64,000 nucleotides of DNA from Silene conica (Eukaryota; Streptophyta; Magnoliopsida; Caryophyllales; Caryophyllaceae). A program made the position numbers and the translations under genes. This document shows, one piece after another, positions 11,608 to 22,951 of the stretch (position 1 is its first letter; the number at the start of each line of letters is the position of its first letter). Under the pieces are notes generated by a model. That model was not told the DNA's origin. It saw only the letters and a list, made by a program, of their open reading frames with translations, and ran no database searches. The stretch spans positions 9,906,747-9,970,746 of the forward strand of contig CM055319.2 of the NCBI GenBank assembly GCA_029255685.2, written 5' to 3'.

Positions 11608-12222
11608 GTAATTGTTTTGGCTTATCTCTAATAAGTTATTTATATTGAAACACATGTGAGATGATAATTGTTTTTACTTGGCATGAATAAGAACATATCA
11701 ACTGTCATTCGGTGAAACATAACTAATAAATAAATTAAAATTAAACTTTTAATATTGATCTCATAGTTATAAATTATTTCCCTTCAAAACCCTCAGCAAC
11801 ACGAGTCCATTAACTTGAACAAAATTAATTACTAATAAGTGTTTAGATCTAGTTTTCTTTTGATCATTTAGTGTAGTTGTCATGTGGCAAAAAATTAGAT
11901 GGTTAAAGTTGTCTTTTAATTAGATTGTAATTTTTATAGATAAATAGTGTACTAAACTTTCTATGGAAAAACTTGAACGTCCATTTGTTATATAGGCAAA
12001 TAAAGTTAGTAAGTGAAGACGAAAGGTCAAATTAATGCATAATTTTGGATTATTTTTCTTTCTTTCTTCCTTTTTATGAGAACGATAAATCCCCCAATAT
12101 AAGGAGTTTAAAACATATAAAATTTTAGAGCTTTTTATCATCCTGATATTTTAGTTCTCATAAATTATATATTTTGTAAGTCACATAGTTATGAAGTTTA
12201 ATAAATGTTAATCTTAATATAT
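11608..12222. repeat. 615-bp tandem duplication, copy A (undisturbed)
   Basis: Begins gtaattgttttggct and ends gttaatcttaatatat. The same sequence restarts at 12223 with small differences. Copy A holds the uninterrupted site gaacgtccatttgttatat (junction 11983/11984) into whose counterpart in copy B a Helitron has inserted. No coding capacity is evident. Confidence 0.9.
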
Positions 12223-12607
12223 GTAATTGTTTTGGCTTTCCTCTTATAAGTTATTTATATTGAAACACATGTGAGATCATAGTTGTTTTTACTTGGCATG
12301 AATGAGAAAATATCAACTGTCATTCGGTGAAACATAACTAATAAATAAATTGAAATTAAACTTATATTATTGATCTTATAATTATAAATTATTTGCCTTC
12401 AAAACCCTCAACAACACGAGTCCATTAACTTTGAACAAAATTAATTATTAATAAGTGTTTAGATCTAGTTTTCTTTTCGTAATTTAGTGTAGTTGTCAAC
12501 TTGTCATGTGGCAAAAAATTAAATGCTTAAAATTGTCTTTTAATTAGATTGTATTTTTTATAGATAAATAGTGTACTAAATTTTTTATGGAAAAACTTGA
12601 ACATTCA

Positions 12608-14132
12608 TCATTATTATATATATAAAAGAATCGTGTATTTCTGCATACGTGGCACAATGTGGTGCAAGAATGAGGGTATTCAAGCTCTCTCATTCAACCT
12701 AAGAAATTATGCTTTGTTTAAACCAATCATGCAAAACCGTGTCAACTTTCCACATCAGTGAAGTAGAACAAATAAAAAACTGAAATTAATTATACAACCA
12801 CTTAATTAACCATGTTAATTAATATGGGTACCAATTCTCAAAATCAAATAGAAATCTGAAATTAATTATACAACCACCTAATTAACCGTTTTATTTAATT
12901 TATGTATTAATTCTCAAAACCAAATAAAAAACTGAAATTACGTATACAACCACCTAATTAACAATGTTAATTAATATAACCGTGTTAATTAATATGAGTA
13001 CCAATTCACAAAACCAAATAAAAACTGAAATTAATTATACAACCACCTTGTTAACCGCGTTAATTAATATAACCGTATTAATTAATATGGGTACCAATTC
13101 TCGAAACCAAATATAAAACTGAAATTAATTATACAACCACCTAATTAACAGTGTTAATTAATATAACAGTGTTAATAATATGGGTATCAATTCTCGTAAA
13201 TCAAATAAAAAACCGAAATTAATTATACAACCACCTAATTAACCGTGTTAATTAATATGGGTACCAATTTTCTAAACCAAATAAAAAACTGGAATTAATT
13301 ATACAACCACCTAATTGACCGTGTTAATTAATATAACCGTGTTAATTAATATGGGTACCAATTTTCAAAACCTAATAGAAAAACCTAATTACAAAATATC
13401 AATAACAAGTAATCATAAATTTTGTGGAACAAACCACCTTATCAAAAAAAACGACCTAGAGAATTTTTCATATTCATTTTATTTTTCCATAAATCTTTTG
13501 TATTCTCCATAAACTTCTCGAAATTCTCAGTTGTCTTCCACCTCTTTTTTTTTCCTCTTAAATCCCTTTCAATTCCTCGTCATTCATCGTCCATCTTTCA
13601 ACCTGTAAAACAATTTCTAAAAAAGTGTTCAATATTCTCAACAAATTCTTTTCAATTTCACAAATTGCCATGACAAATCATGTAACGTTTAATTATTCTC
13701 AATAATTGACTAAAGTCGGGTTCTCAACAAATTTTTCAAATTGTTTTAACTTATTATACTCAATAATTGATTAAAGTTGGGTTCTAATAATTTTGTTTTA
13801 TTCCAGAATAACATATTTAGATTACTTAATTTTATTACTTTTAATAAATTTTAAATCATAAGTATTTATTAAATCATTTGCTTCAGTTATTTAACAAAAA
13901 CCTCCTTTATTAGAAAGCCATAACTTCCCATTTTTTAATTATATTTTTCGCTGTTTCAAGTTATATGTCAAACGGTTCTTATATATCTTATTATATATAA
14001 CCTTTTTATTTATTTTATTAAAAGTTACCTATAACCATTTCGGTTATTAACATATTTTACAACTTAATTGTTTCCTTTTCTTAAAAAATTAAAATTGAAC
14101 AATTCCGTGAATTTTCACGGGTGTTACACTAG
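12608..14132 (+). mobile_element. Non-autonomous Helitron, 1525 bp, with confirmed empty site
   Basis: Starts TCattattatatatataaaa and ends with a short stem (ccgtgaattttcacgg) followed by gtgttaCACTAG; it sits between A and T, as Helitrons do. Comparison with copy A of the host duplication shows the exact empty site (gaacgtcca|tttgttat), so both ends are fixed to the base. No Rep-helicase coding is present, so it depended on an autonomous relative. It contains a minisatellite at 12781-13384. Confidence 0.9.
12781..13384. repeat. Minisatellite in the Helitron, seven units of two lengths
   Basis: Units begin tgaaattaattatacaacca at 12781, 12857, 12933, 13027, 13120, 13214 and 13290. Lengths are about 76, 76, 94, 93, 94, 76 and 95 bp. 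The longer units carry an extra 18-bp copy of an inner taaccgtgttaattaatat-like segment, so the array mixes two unit classes. Confidence 0.9.
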
Positions 14133-14371
14133 TTTGTTATATAGGCAAATAAAGTTAGTAAGTGAAGACGAAAGGTCACATTAATACATAATGTAGGATT
14201 ATTTTTCTTTCTTTCTTCCTTTTTTTGAGAACGATAAATCCCTCAATATAAGGAATTTAAAACATATAAAATTTTAGAGCTTTTTATCTTCTTGATATTT
14301 TAGTTCTCATAAATCATATAGTTTGTAAGTAACATAGTTATGAAGTTTAATAAATGTTAGTCTTAATATAT

Positions 14372-14528
14372 CATCTTTTATATCAATTTGTTAAAAAACC
14401 TAAATTTTAAATTATTGCAAAAATGATAAATTGAGTTAAATATTAATTTACTACCATCTCATTGCAACCTCATTATGTGTTATACGACATATACATTGAA
14501 TAATATGACATGTATGCATAAATATTAG
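14372..14528. other. AT-rich spacer
   Basis: Short AT-rich sequence between the 615-bp duplication and the hAT-type element; nothing recognised. Confidence 0.4.
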
Positions 14529-14536
14529 ATATTAAT

Positions 14537-15261
14537 CAGGGGCGGATCCAGGATTTAGAAGTGGGGTGGGCTAGGTTCATATCGCGATGGTCAGTTATAT
14601 AAAACCTTCAAAACGTATAATTGAGGTCGCACATATTTGAAAGATGTTAAACATTTGGGGTTGCTCCCTTTGTCGAACTTACATCGTTTGGGCCAATTTT
14701 TTATTATTTATAAATGGTATTTTATTGAAAGACAAACAAATAATAATGACAGAGTGATATCTTATAAAAATATACAGTATGATTGAATATTACAAAATGT
14801 ATACTTGCATAAATATATGTTACAATATTATTCAAGGATACAAGTTTCGCTATATACTAGTAAATTCAACAATCGTCATTTAAAAAACGTAAACGTTTTA
14901 TAATCTTCTTCTTTTTAAAATACAATGTTTTTGTATTCTCGAATAGACATGTATCTCAACTTTGTTAAAACTAAGGATTTATGGCGTTAAACAACTTAGT
15001 ATATAAAATACTTTAGTTATAGGGAAAACAATAATAGCAATTTACGATTAATATTATTAGGATTTATGATAAAATGCTAAACAACTTATTAGGGTAGTAA
15101 ATAAAAAAAATGCAACTAAGGAGGTTTGAACCCCTACCATCAAGCAAAAGCAAGCCCTTTTACCTATACTCTCACCAACTGAGACTCACCGCAACATTGA
15201 ATATTTTTAGATGTATATTTTTTTTATTCTTGAAAACAGGTTGTGGGTGGATCCGCCCCTG
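14537..15261. mobile_element. Non-autonomous hAT-type element, 725 bp, 8-bp TSD
   Basis: Terminal inverted repeats caggggcggatcca (left) and tggatccgcccctg (right) match over 14 bp. A perfect 8-bp duplication, atattaat, flanks it at 14529-14536 and 15262-15269. TIR length and 8-bp TSD fit the hAT superfamily. The interior has no transposase. It carries a gaacccctaccatcaagcaa stretch near its right end. Confidence 0.88.
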
Positions 15262-15269
15262 ATATTAAT

Positions 15270-16938
15270 GTACATTTAGCCAACTTCAATTTCATTTTAT
15301 GAGAGTTATTTTTCAAAGGAAAAATGATGAATAAAAACACAACACATGCCAATATAAAGCATACATTTGCAAGTTTATAAAATACTATCTTTTATTTATT
15401 AAACCAAAAATAAGTATTCATTCACATTCATGTTATCAATCTTGTAATTAGTTTATAATATAATATTAAATGAGATGGAGGGGGTATTTGTTTAAGCAAT
15501 TCTAATATTTCTTTTTCTTCATATATAACCTCTTTCTCCAATGAATCATCCCTACAAAGCAATTCATCGAGAGATTAATAACAAACAAAATGGTGGAATT
15601 TGATTTATGTAATTAATTTAAATTTTCATTTAAATAATAAAAGAAATAAGGCATTGAATCATAAAGATGTATATATTTACCTTTGAATATCACAACTCCA
15701 CAAATCTTGATAGTCCTAAATGAAAACAAAACACCATATATATTAAGTTAAATGAGTCATTCAAAGCCAATGAAACTTAAAAATAAATAAATAAATAAAA
15801 TCTTAATATATTTAGCTTAGCTTACCTTAATAAATATATACATAAATATGTATCACGGAGAAATGAAATGTGAAAGGTTTGTTTTAATATATATAAATAT
15901 GTAGTATATATATAGTTTTATTATTTTTGAGCATTATTTTTCATTATTAGCAAGTTATAAAAATAGAGACAATAAATTTTTATTTGAAGTTTAACCTATT
16001 ATAATTTAAAAAAATAAAAGGATAATATTTAATGTTAAGTATTTTATTATTTGCCCTTAATATTTACAATTTTTTTTTATAAATGGCGTAAACATTAGAA
16101 TTATATGGTATTTATTTGTTGTTTGAAATATTCTAACAACAAACATCGATATTTTAAATTTATTAGGAACTTTGATTTTTAATTGTTATTTAATTTATCT
16201 ATAGAAATAAAAAACGCCCAAAGTTTAATGTTTTGTTATGCTATTTACATGTAATATTTTAGTTTTTTTCTTTTTAAATGAGAATTAATGATGTGGCTCC
16301 ATGTCATGTGTAATAAATGACATGACTTTTTGTTAATGCTAGGTGACATTGTTTGTGTGTCATTTTAGGTTACCCTTATAATAATATTGTATATATTTGT
16401 GACCAAAATTATCAAAAGGTCAATTTGTGACATTGGTTGTGAAAAATTGACCTACTAATTGACCTAGTATGTGTCAATTTCTTATTAGTTGTGAAATATT
16501 ACAATGAGATAAGATTACGTCGTCTTATTTATCTCGAGTGATATTGGCAATACGTTTGTAATTAGTTTTGAATACATTTTATTATTACATCGTATTTTTC
16601 AATTATGTATTCGTTTTTTTATATGTCGAATCATATTTCATAAAAAACCCGTCAATTAATATATCAAATAAAGTCGTTATATTTGATTAATTAGAGCCGT
16701 TAAATCAAAATATAACCGCTTGATCAAATATAGCCGTTGGATAACTTTCTTTGGGCCAACTGGTGGTTTTGGTCACATGAATAACTTTCTTTCGAGTTAT
16801 GTGTTCGTCAAAATCGTCAACTAATATTTCAAATAGGTTCGTTAATAGCACCGATATATCGCTAAATTAATTATAGTCGTTTGGTCGCCTAGATATTTCA
16901 TTTTTAATTGTTAATGAAATCATCTAATCACTTTTCGA
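15270..16938. other. AT-rich intergenic sequence
   Basis: Very AT-rich with ATATAT runs and an (AAAT)n near 15782. The part at about 16270-16520 has repeated gtcaattt and aaattgacc motifs in both orientations, suggestive of a worn DNA transposon but without recognisable ends. No gene. Confidence 0.45.
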
Positions 16939-16951
16939 AATTATAACCTAG

Positions 16952-17211
16952 TTTTTTTTTGTGAAATGTGAGTATATATTGCTATATCAGAATCATGGTA
17001 CAATATACAAGAGGTTGGGAGTTCAAGCCCCCACAAAGACAACAAAGCTCAAACTATAAAAGTACAACAGTATAAAAACTCAAACAATAGTTACCAAATT
17101 CTTCCATTCTACTTTCGGGGGAGCCATCAGAGGTCGTGCTTTGATGCTGATATGCTTCCTTATATTCTCTTCTATTTGTTCAGATACTTTCTCTGGGATG
17201 ATCAAAGTCAT
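16952..17211 (-). mobile_element. 5'-truncated LINE fragment, 260 bp, 13-bp TSD
   Basis: Flanked by the direct repeat aattataacctag at 16939-16951 and 17212-17224. It begins on the plus strand with poly-T, the A-tail of a minus-strand element. On the minus strand the first part reads as the end of a LINE-like ORF2 (IPEKVSEQIEENIRKHISIK, then a stop), followed by a short 3' UTR. This is the usual outcome of abortive target-primed reverse transcription. Confidence 0.75.
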
Positions 17212-17226
17212 AATTATAACCTAGTT

Positions 17227-17789
17227 ATTTAATATTTTTTCCCGTAAATTACGCCATAAGATTAATATAACCGTAAAATATTTGGGTAGTTTTCTATTTT
17301 GTTAAGATATTTACCCTAATAGAAGAAAACTAGATTTATAAAATGTTAGAAAATAATTATAGAGTGGGAGAGAGAAAAGTTAGGTAGAGAATGTGAGAAA
17401 ATAAAAGTGTTGGAAAGTGAAAAGTGAATGGATTTGTGACCTAGGTCGTGACCTTCTGCTTGAGAGAGTAAAAGTAGGTCAAGATAATTAATTGATGATT
17501 AAGAGTAAAAAATGGGTCGTGAACTAGTTAGCGCTACTTTTGCTTGGGGATGGTATTATGTGCAGTTCTTAACTACTTCTCGGTCCTCACCTTTTCAGGT
17601 TTATGTCTTCGATGCAATCCTATATTTCTATTCAAGATTGGCCGATGAATTTAGGCCGGATCATGTTAATAAATTTAATGTTTTTAATGACTAGCCATTA
17701 CTGTATAATATTATGAATCAAATAAACAATTTATCTTCAAAATATATTAACTATTACCAATTATTTTCAAAAAATATCTCTAATACTGT
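17227..17789. other. Intergenic, one short open frame of unknown meaning
   Basis: Contains a 60-codon frame at 17512-17694 (starts MGRELVSATFAWG) with no recognisable domain, homologue or splice structure. I do not call it a gene. The remainder is AT-rich. Confidence 0.4.
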
Positions 17790-18713
17790 TACATTGACAA
17801 TTTAAATGAGTAATATCAACAGTTCTCAACTTTTTCCCGTTGTAATGACTAATAACAACGGTTTTAGTCTGTAACGTTGTCGATGTGTAAACTATTAACA
17901 ACGGTTATAGTATTCAGAACCGTTGTTATAAGTAAGTTTAAATTGGCGCAAATCAGGGAAACGTAATACTTATGACAACGGTTATCGTATTCAAAACCGT
18001 TGTTCTAACATCTAAGTTAGTTATGACAACGGTTGTAATATTATACTCGTTGTGAATAGTTTTAATAAACGAAAAAAATACTAATATAACCTACAACACA
18101 ACCATTTGCATTTTTATCACTAGAATAATAAAAACATAAACACTAGAATAACAGTTTAACTAATCTCCTTCAACAGCCATCGTCGTCGCTCCCTTATCGA
18201 CATCGCTCCTTTATCGCCGTCGTCGTCAATATCACTCGTTGTTGCTTCCTCATCACCGTTGCTATCTATACCAGGTATTTATCTCCTAATAAGGTCACCG
18301 TTGTTATCTATACCAGGTATTTATCTCCCAATAATACCTTGTTAGTATTATCTATGACGGTTGAATTTTGATCTTTGCTATCAAAGTATGTGCTTAGCTT
18401 GCGTGTCTTTCTTTAGCGTACATTTAGGTAGAAATGATGTTGATGACATGTTAGATTATCGTCTATGAGTTCTTAACATATTAGGGTTAGATTAACATAT
18501 TAGGGTTAGATTATTGTCTCTAAGTTTTTAACATGATGCTGATGATGAGATTTTATTGATGTACTTGTTGATTATGCTGTTGACATATGTCAAATCTTTA
18601 CATACCAACAATGCTAAATATTAGGGTTAAATTTTGACGAATATCTAAAAATCTTACACTAAATAATTTTAGTACATACCAACAACACGCTGTAATAACT
18701 AATAAGTTTTTTA
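17790..18713. mobile_element. Fragment of a CACTA-like element with acaacggtt repeats
   Basis: The motif acaacggtt and its complement aaccgttgt recur between 17800 and 18060 in both orientations, as in subterminal regions of CACTA transposons. No TIR is present. The right side stops where the chromovirus pol begins (18714). A 48-bp imperfect tandem repeat (tatctataccaggtatttat) lies at about 18262-18335. The motif differs from those of the two other CACTA elements here, so this is a separate family. Confidence 0.45.
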
Positions 18714-20031
18714 GGTCATGTTGTTTCAGAAAAACGAGTACAGGTTGATCCTCAAAAGATTGAGGCAACCACCCAGTGGCCCGCACTCAAGAATGTTGTA
18801 GAAGTACATAGCTTTTTGGGATTAGCAGGATACTATCATCGTTTCGTGAAAGATTTTTCTAAAATAACTCAACCACTTACAAATATTATCAGAAAAAGCA
18901 CCAAGTTTTTATGGAATGAAAAGTGCGAGGAGGCATTTTACGAACTGAAAAATAGGCTCACCTCTGCCCCTATTCTTACACAACCAAATGGTATCGATGG
19001 GTTAGAAGTATACTGTGATGCCTCAAAGCTAGGGTTAGGTTGTGTGTTAATGCAGAATGGAAAGGTAATTGTCTATGCTTCTAGACAGTTGAAAGCACAT
19101 GAGAAAAATTATCCCACTCATGATTTAGAGCTTGTTGCGGTGGTTTTTGCTTTGAAAATTTGGAGACATTATTTCTTCGTGTTGGATATACACCGATCAC
19201 AAGAGCCTGAAATACCTTTTTACCCAGAAAGAGATAAATATGAGACAACGTAGATGGCTTGAATTTATCAAAGATTATGATTTAGATATCCAATATCATC
19301 CAGGGAAAGGTAATGTGGTAGCTGATGCACTTAGTAGAAAACCATTTTCTATCCTAAACATGCTTACGGTAAAAGAAACTCGTATCTAGCAAGACATGAA
19401 AAGACTAGATATAGAAATGGTTATTGGTGATCTAAGTGGTTACATGGCAACCCTAGAAATAAGACCAACCTTGAAAGATGAAATAAAAACAGTCAAAGGA
19501 ACGAATCCCCAAATTGAGAAAATCCGAAAAGACTTACAAAAAGGAAAGGCACCAAGTTTTGTGATTCAAGAAGATGGGTCGCTTTGGTTTCAAAATCGTA
19601 TTTGTGTACCAAATTCAGAAAATATTAAGGAAAATATTTTGAACGAAGCACATAAGTCATGATACTCGATACATCTCGGGGGAAACAAGATGTATAAAGA
19701 TGTTCGACATACATTTTGGTGGAGCAATATGAAGCAAGAAATAACAGATTTCGTTTCAAAATGTGTGACATGTCAACAAGTAAAAATAGAGCATCAAAGA
19801 CCCGGAGGACTTTTACAACCCCTAGATATTCCTACTTGGAAATGGGAGTCAATTGCTATGGATTTTGTGACAAGATTACCCGTAACATTCCAAGGAATGA
19901 ATGAAATATGGGTAGTAGTAGATAGACTAAGTGTGCTCACTTTTTAGCCACCAAGACTTCATGGAACACAAAACAATTAGCTAAGAAATACATAAAAGAA
20001 ATAGTGAGATTACATGGGTTTCCCACAACCA
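18714..20031 (+). pseudogene. Chromovirus pol, first part: RT end, RNase H, integrase start
   Basis: Reads from the RT thumb region ([35 protein letters not shown] block) into RNase H ([33 protein letters not shown]). A frameshift near 19180 follows; the RNase H end ([15 protein letters not shown]) is in another frame. A stop at about 19387 separates the linker. A second break at about 19660 precedes the integrase HHCC zinc region (CVTCQQVKIEHQRPGG) and the first catalytic Asp (MDFVTRLP). A further break lies near 19945. The reading ends at the CACTA insertion after codons HGFPTT. Confidence 0.85.
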
Positions 20032-20079
20032 CACTACTACAAATATAGGCTTAGGAGACGGGGCTTAAGGAACGAAATT

Positions 20080-20430
20080 TTGCGGAACCGTCTTAATGTG
20101 TCAGCGCGTGTTTTTAATATAGCAATAGAAGACGGTTCCATTAAAAACCCGTCTTTAAAGGTTTAAAAAAAAAACAAATAGAACGGTTTAGAGGCTTAAC
20201 CGTCCTCTTTGCTTTTCATATATAATTAAACCAAGACGGTTTAGTGCACAACCGTCCTCTTTGTTATTCGTATATAATTAAACCAAGACGGTTTAGTGTT
20301 CAACCGTCCTCTTTGTTATTCATATTAAGTAAACAAAGACGGTTACTTGTTCAACATAACCGTCCTCTTTGTTATTCATAATAACTATACCAAGACGGTT
20401 CCTTGTTCAACCGTGCTCTTTGCTATTCAT
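20080..20430. repeat. Left subterminal repeats of CACTA 1
   Basis: About five units of 60-66 bp. Each contains aagacggttta or a variant, then aaccgtcctctttg and an attcatataatta-like spacer. The two half-motifs in each unit are inverted, giving short hairpins. Counterparts lie at the other end of the element at 23320-23595. Confidence 0.85.
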
Positions 20431-21208
20431 AATAATTAAAGAAAACCTAATAAACAGTACTGCGACAGTTTTCGAAACCCTCCTCAAAACAAAGACGATT
20501 GCTTCTTCTGCGAATTTTCGAAACCCAGCAATAGCTTCTCCTTCACCATAAAATTCACTCTTGCTATCAATCGAAGCAACTGAAGCATCTATAATTCGTA
20601 CACCCTTTTTCTCCTTTACTCTTGTTTTCTTATTTTTCCTCAATTATTAGAATTCCGAATCAATTGTTTGAATTACCAATTAGGGCTTAAAAAATTCTAT
20701 TGGAATTTATAATTGCTCCTGGAATTACCCATTGCTGCGTGTTCACGTGTTCAGGAAACTTAAAAAAAATAAAAAATTTCAGCTAAAAGATTTGATTTTT
20801 TCATGGTTCAGCTGGGTGACCGGATCGCCTGGTCCTACCGCTAGTTGGAGGCAGGAAAGATGGAAAATTTTTCGATCTAATATCTGTTTGTGGCGAAAAC
20901 TGAAAATGAATGTTCACTTGGCAGGGATAATTATGGTCACGTGTAATGTGTGAGTTGTGGAGGTTTAGATGGTAGCTTAGATATGCAAACTAGTGAAAAC
21001 TCAGTATTTTCTGATACGAGGATTGTAAGATAGGATGCCGTGGTGGTTAAAGTTCGCATTTTTTTGTTCTCGTCATGGATAATTTTCTGCATTTTGAGTA
21101 GAAACTCTGGTTATTGGCAATCCCGTTTCCTGTGTTTTTGTTGTAGCTGTGAGTTTGTCATCCTTTGCGAGAATATGACATGTACGTTTTGCTCCTGGTT
21201 CTTTGCAG

Positions 21209-21349
21209 CTTGCCGATATTGTCAACAAAGGACAGTTGGTATCTGATGAGATAATAATTTCCTTGTTGTCAAAGAGGCTTGAGATCGGAGAGACAAAAGG
21301 TGAATCAGGTTTCATTCTTGATGGATTTCCATGCACAATTAGACAAACG
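21209..21349 (+). pseudogene. Captured exon of a plastid-type adenylate kinase gene
   Basis: A 47-codon open exon bounded by a consensus acceptor (tttgcag|CTTGCC) and donor (ACG|gttagt). It reads LADIVNKGQLVSDEIII, LLSKRLEIGETKGESGFILD and GFPCTIRQT, matching the NMP-binding and core region of plant adenylate kinases, which convert ATP plus AMP to two ADP. The conserved GFPRT is changed to GFPCT, as expected from a CGC to TGC transition at a CpG. Flanking intron sequence was taken along, so genomic DNA rather than mRNA was captured. Only this exon of the donor gene was recognised. Confidence 0.85.
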
Positions 21350-22426
21350 GTTAGTTCTCGTTTTTACAGGCACTATTATTTTGCCTATTTAAGTCAAAGT
21401 TATTGAACCACACGGTGAGCTATTGAGCTGAGTTGATCTCCTTTTTTAGGGCAACTATGAAAATGATGGAATCAACAAGTTTGATGGCAGATGATCCTCC
21501 AAGAACCTTGCATTTTGTAAACTTTGTTGATGTATTGCTCTTTACATCTGTTTCTGAACTGCTGCTGCCTGCCATTCATTAAATGCTACTGCCAGTTACC
21601 CTACTGCATATCCATTCTATTGCTGTGTGTTATTGCTTTGCATCCATTACTGCACTACTACCATGAACTGCTACTACATACATCACCATACTACTATGAA
21701 CTGTTACTGGCCTGGCTATTATTATTTACCCTAAGTTCATTGCTGCTGCGTATGTACTGCTGGTAGTTGCAGCCGTTGCTGCTGCTATCACTTGTTGTTG
21801 TTGCATTGTCGTTATTGTGGTTAAAGTTACTACTGCCTCTGTTTTCTCTTCTTTCTTCTTGTTTGTGTTTGTGTTGATTTCAAATACCACGATAATAAAT
21901 ATGTAATGGATCAATCACGTATAATTAAGATATGACTTGGTATTTAATTTCACTTACATATTATTTTTATAAAAAGTATGTTTATAATGTATAAATGGCT
22001 AATTTATTCTTGATTACTATTTGTGGCTGCAAAAGTTGCTGACTATGACATCTCTAGTGCAGAAAGTTGGAGACCAGTGTTAATAATTCCTGGTTTTCTT
22101 TGTATTTTGAGCTCAATTGTGTTCATTCTTTTTTCCACTGGAGAAATAATTTTTGACTGAATTAAGATAAGACTCTATATTTTCAAAAAGGAGATCAGAC
22201 TATCTAAACTCATGGCCTGAGACTTGGCAGTTGGGGTGTTGAGGTCAGTGGATGTTCTGCTAGTCCTTCAACAAATAGGAGAACATTGATTACATGCTAA
22301 TTGTAGTGTTGAACATTTGTATTCTATATGGTCTGATCCCTGATTGCTGGTTTTGCCAAAGTTTAACATTTTTTTTTGGTAAAATGTAAATATATTAAAG
22401 AAACAAGTGCCCCTCACATCCAATAA

Positions 22427-22615
22427 GAGCATTATAAGTAGTTAGCAAATGCCTGTCTTCCCTAGTTGATTAACTAATTTCCTAGGCCTATCATCCCAAA
22501 CTGATGAGCATTCTAAGTAGTTAGCAAATGTCTGTCTTCGCTAGTTGATTTACTAATGTCCTAGGCCTATCATCCCAAACAGATGAACATTCTAAGTAGT
22601 TAGCAAATGCATGCA
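22427..22615. repeat. 79-bp minisatellite inside CACTA 1
   Basis: Units start gagcattataagtagttag at 22427, gagcattctaagtagttag at 22506 and gaacattctaagtagttag at 22585 (partial). Just upstream, at 22370-22410, poly-T and ggtaaaatgtaaatatatt resemble the 3' end of a minus-strand LINE, so the repeat may have grown from a LINE fragment. Confidence 0.8.
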
Positions 22616-22681
22616 TGTCTTCCGGAATTCACCTTGTGTTCCATGAATCCTTGAACTTGATAATATGAGCTCCCTTTTCAG

Positions 22682-22951
22682 GCCCCTATGCAGCCTTTTG
22701 GTACCGTTTTATTTGGATATTATATTTGTCGATACATGTTGGAGATCGTTATTGGAAGATATGTTACTATTACTCCAAATGTATGTATGAGTCTAGGATA
22801 GAATTTTTCTAACCTATTTTTGAAAATTTGTTTGTAGTTCATGCTTAGAGCCCCAGTGACATATTCGCTTGAGCAAATTGACGAGGTGAGGGATATATGG
22901 GCTAACTTTGCGCTCCAGTTTAAGCCAGTCATGTGTGATGATGAAGTTTAG
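22682..22951 (+). pseudogene. Remnant of a CACTA-borne Ulp1-like protease (C48 family)
   Basis: Two exons joined in phase 0: 22682-22780 (acceptor ttttcag, donor gtatgt) and 22838-22951 (acceptor tttgtag, ending in TAG). The first encodes MQPFGTVLFGYYICRYMLEI, the region around the catalytic Cys of SUMO-protease-like domains carried by plant CACTA and MULE elements. Where family members have CGYY this copy has FGYY, so the nucleophile is lost; the Gln of the oxyanion hole remains. The second encodes YSLEQIDEVRDIWANFALQF, the usual C-terminal helix. Only the end of the domain is preserved. Confidence 0.65.

Larger units (their letters stand above)
12223..14371. repeat. 615-bp tandem duplication, copy B (split by a Helitron)
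   Basis: Copy B runs from 12223 to 12607, is interrupted by the Helitron at 12608-14132, and resumes at 14133 up to 14371 (gttagtcttaatatat). Alignment with copy A shows scattered substitutions and a small insertion near 12495, so the duplication is older than the Helitron insertion. Confidence 0.9.

Noticed and set aside
12781..13384. CRISPR-like regular repeats
   Set aside because: Whole units repeat in tandem without unique spacers, in a eukaryotic Helitron.
13315..13673. Overlapping short frames at the end of the Helitron minisatellite
   Set aside because: AT-rich, non-conserved, and partly repeat units.
21524..21914. Frames with CTG/ATT-type codon runs inside CACTA 1
   Set aside because: Tri- and tetranucleotide-like repeats (ctgctgctg, actactac); no protein family.
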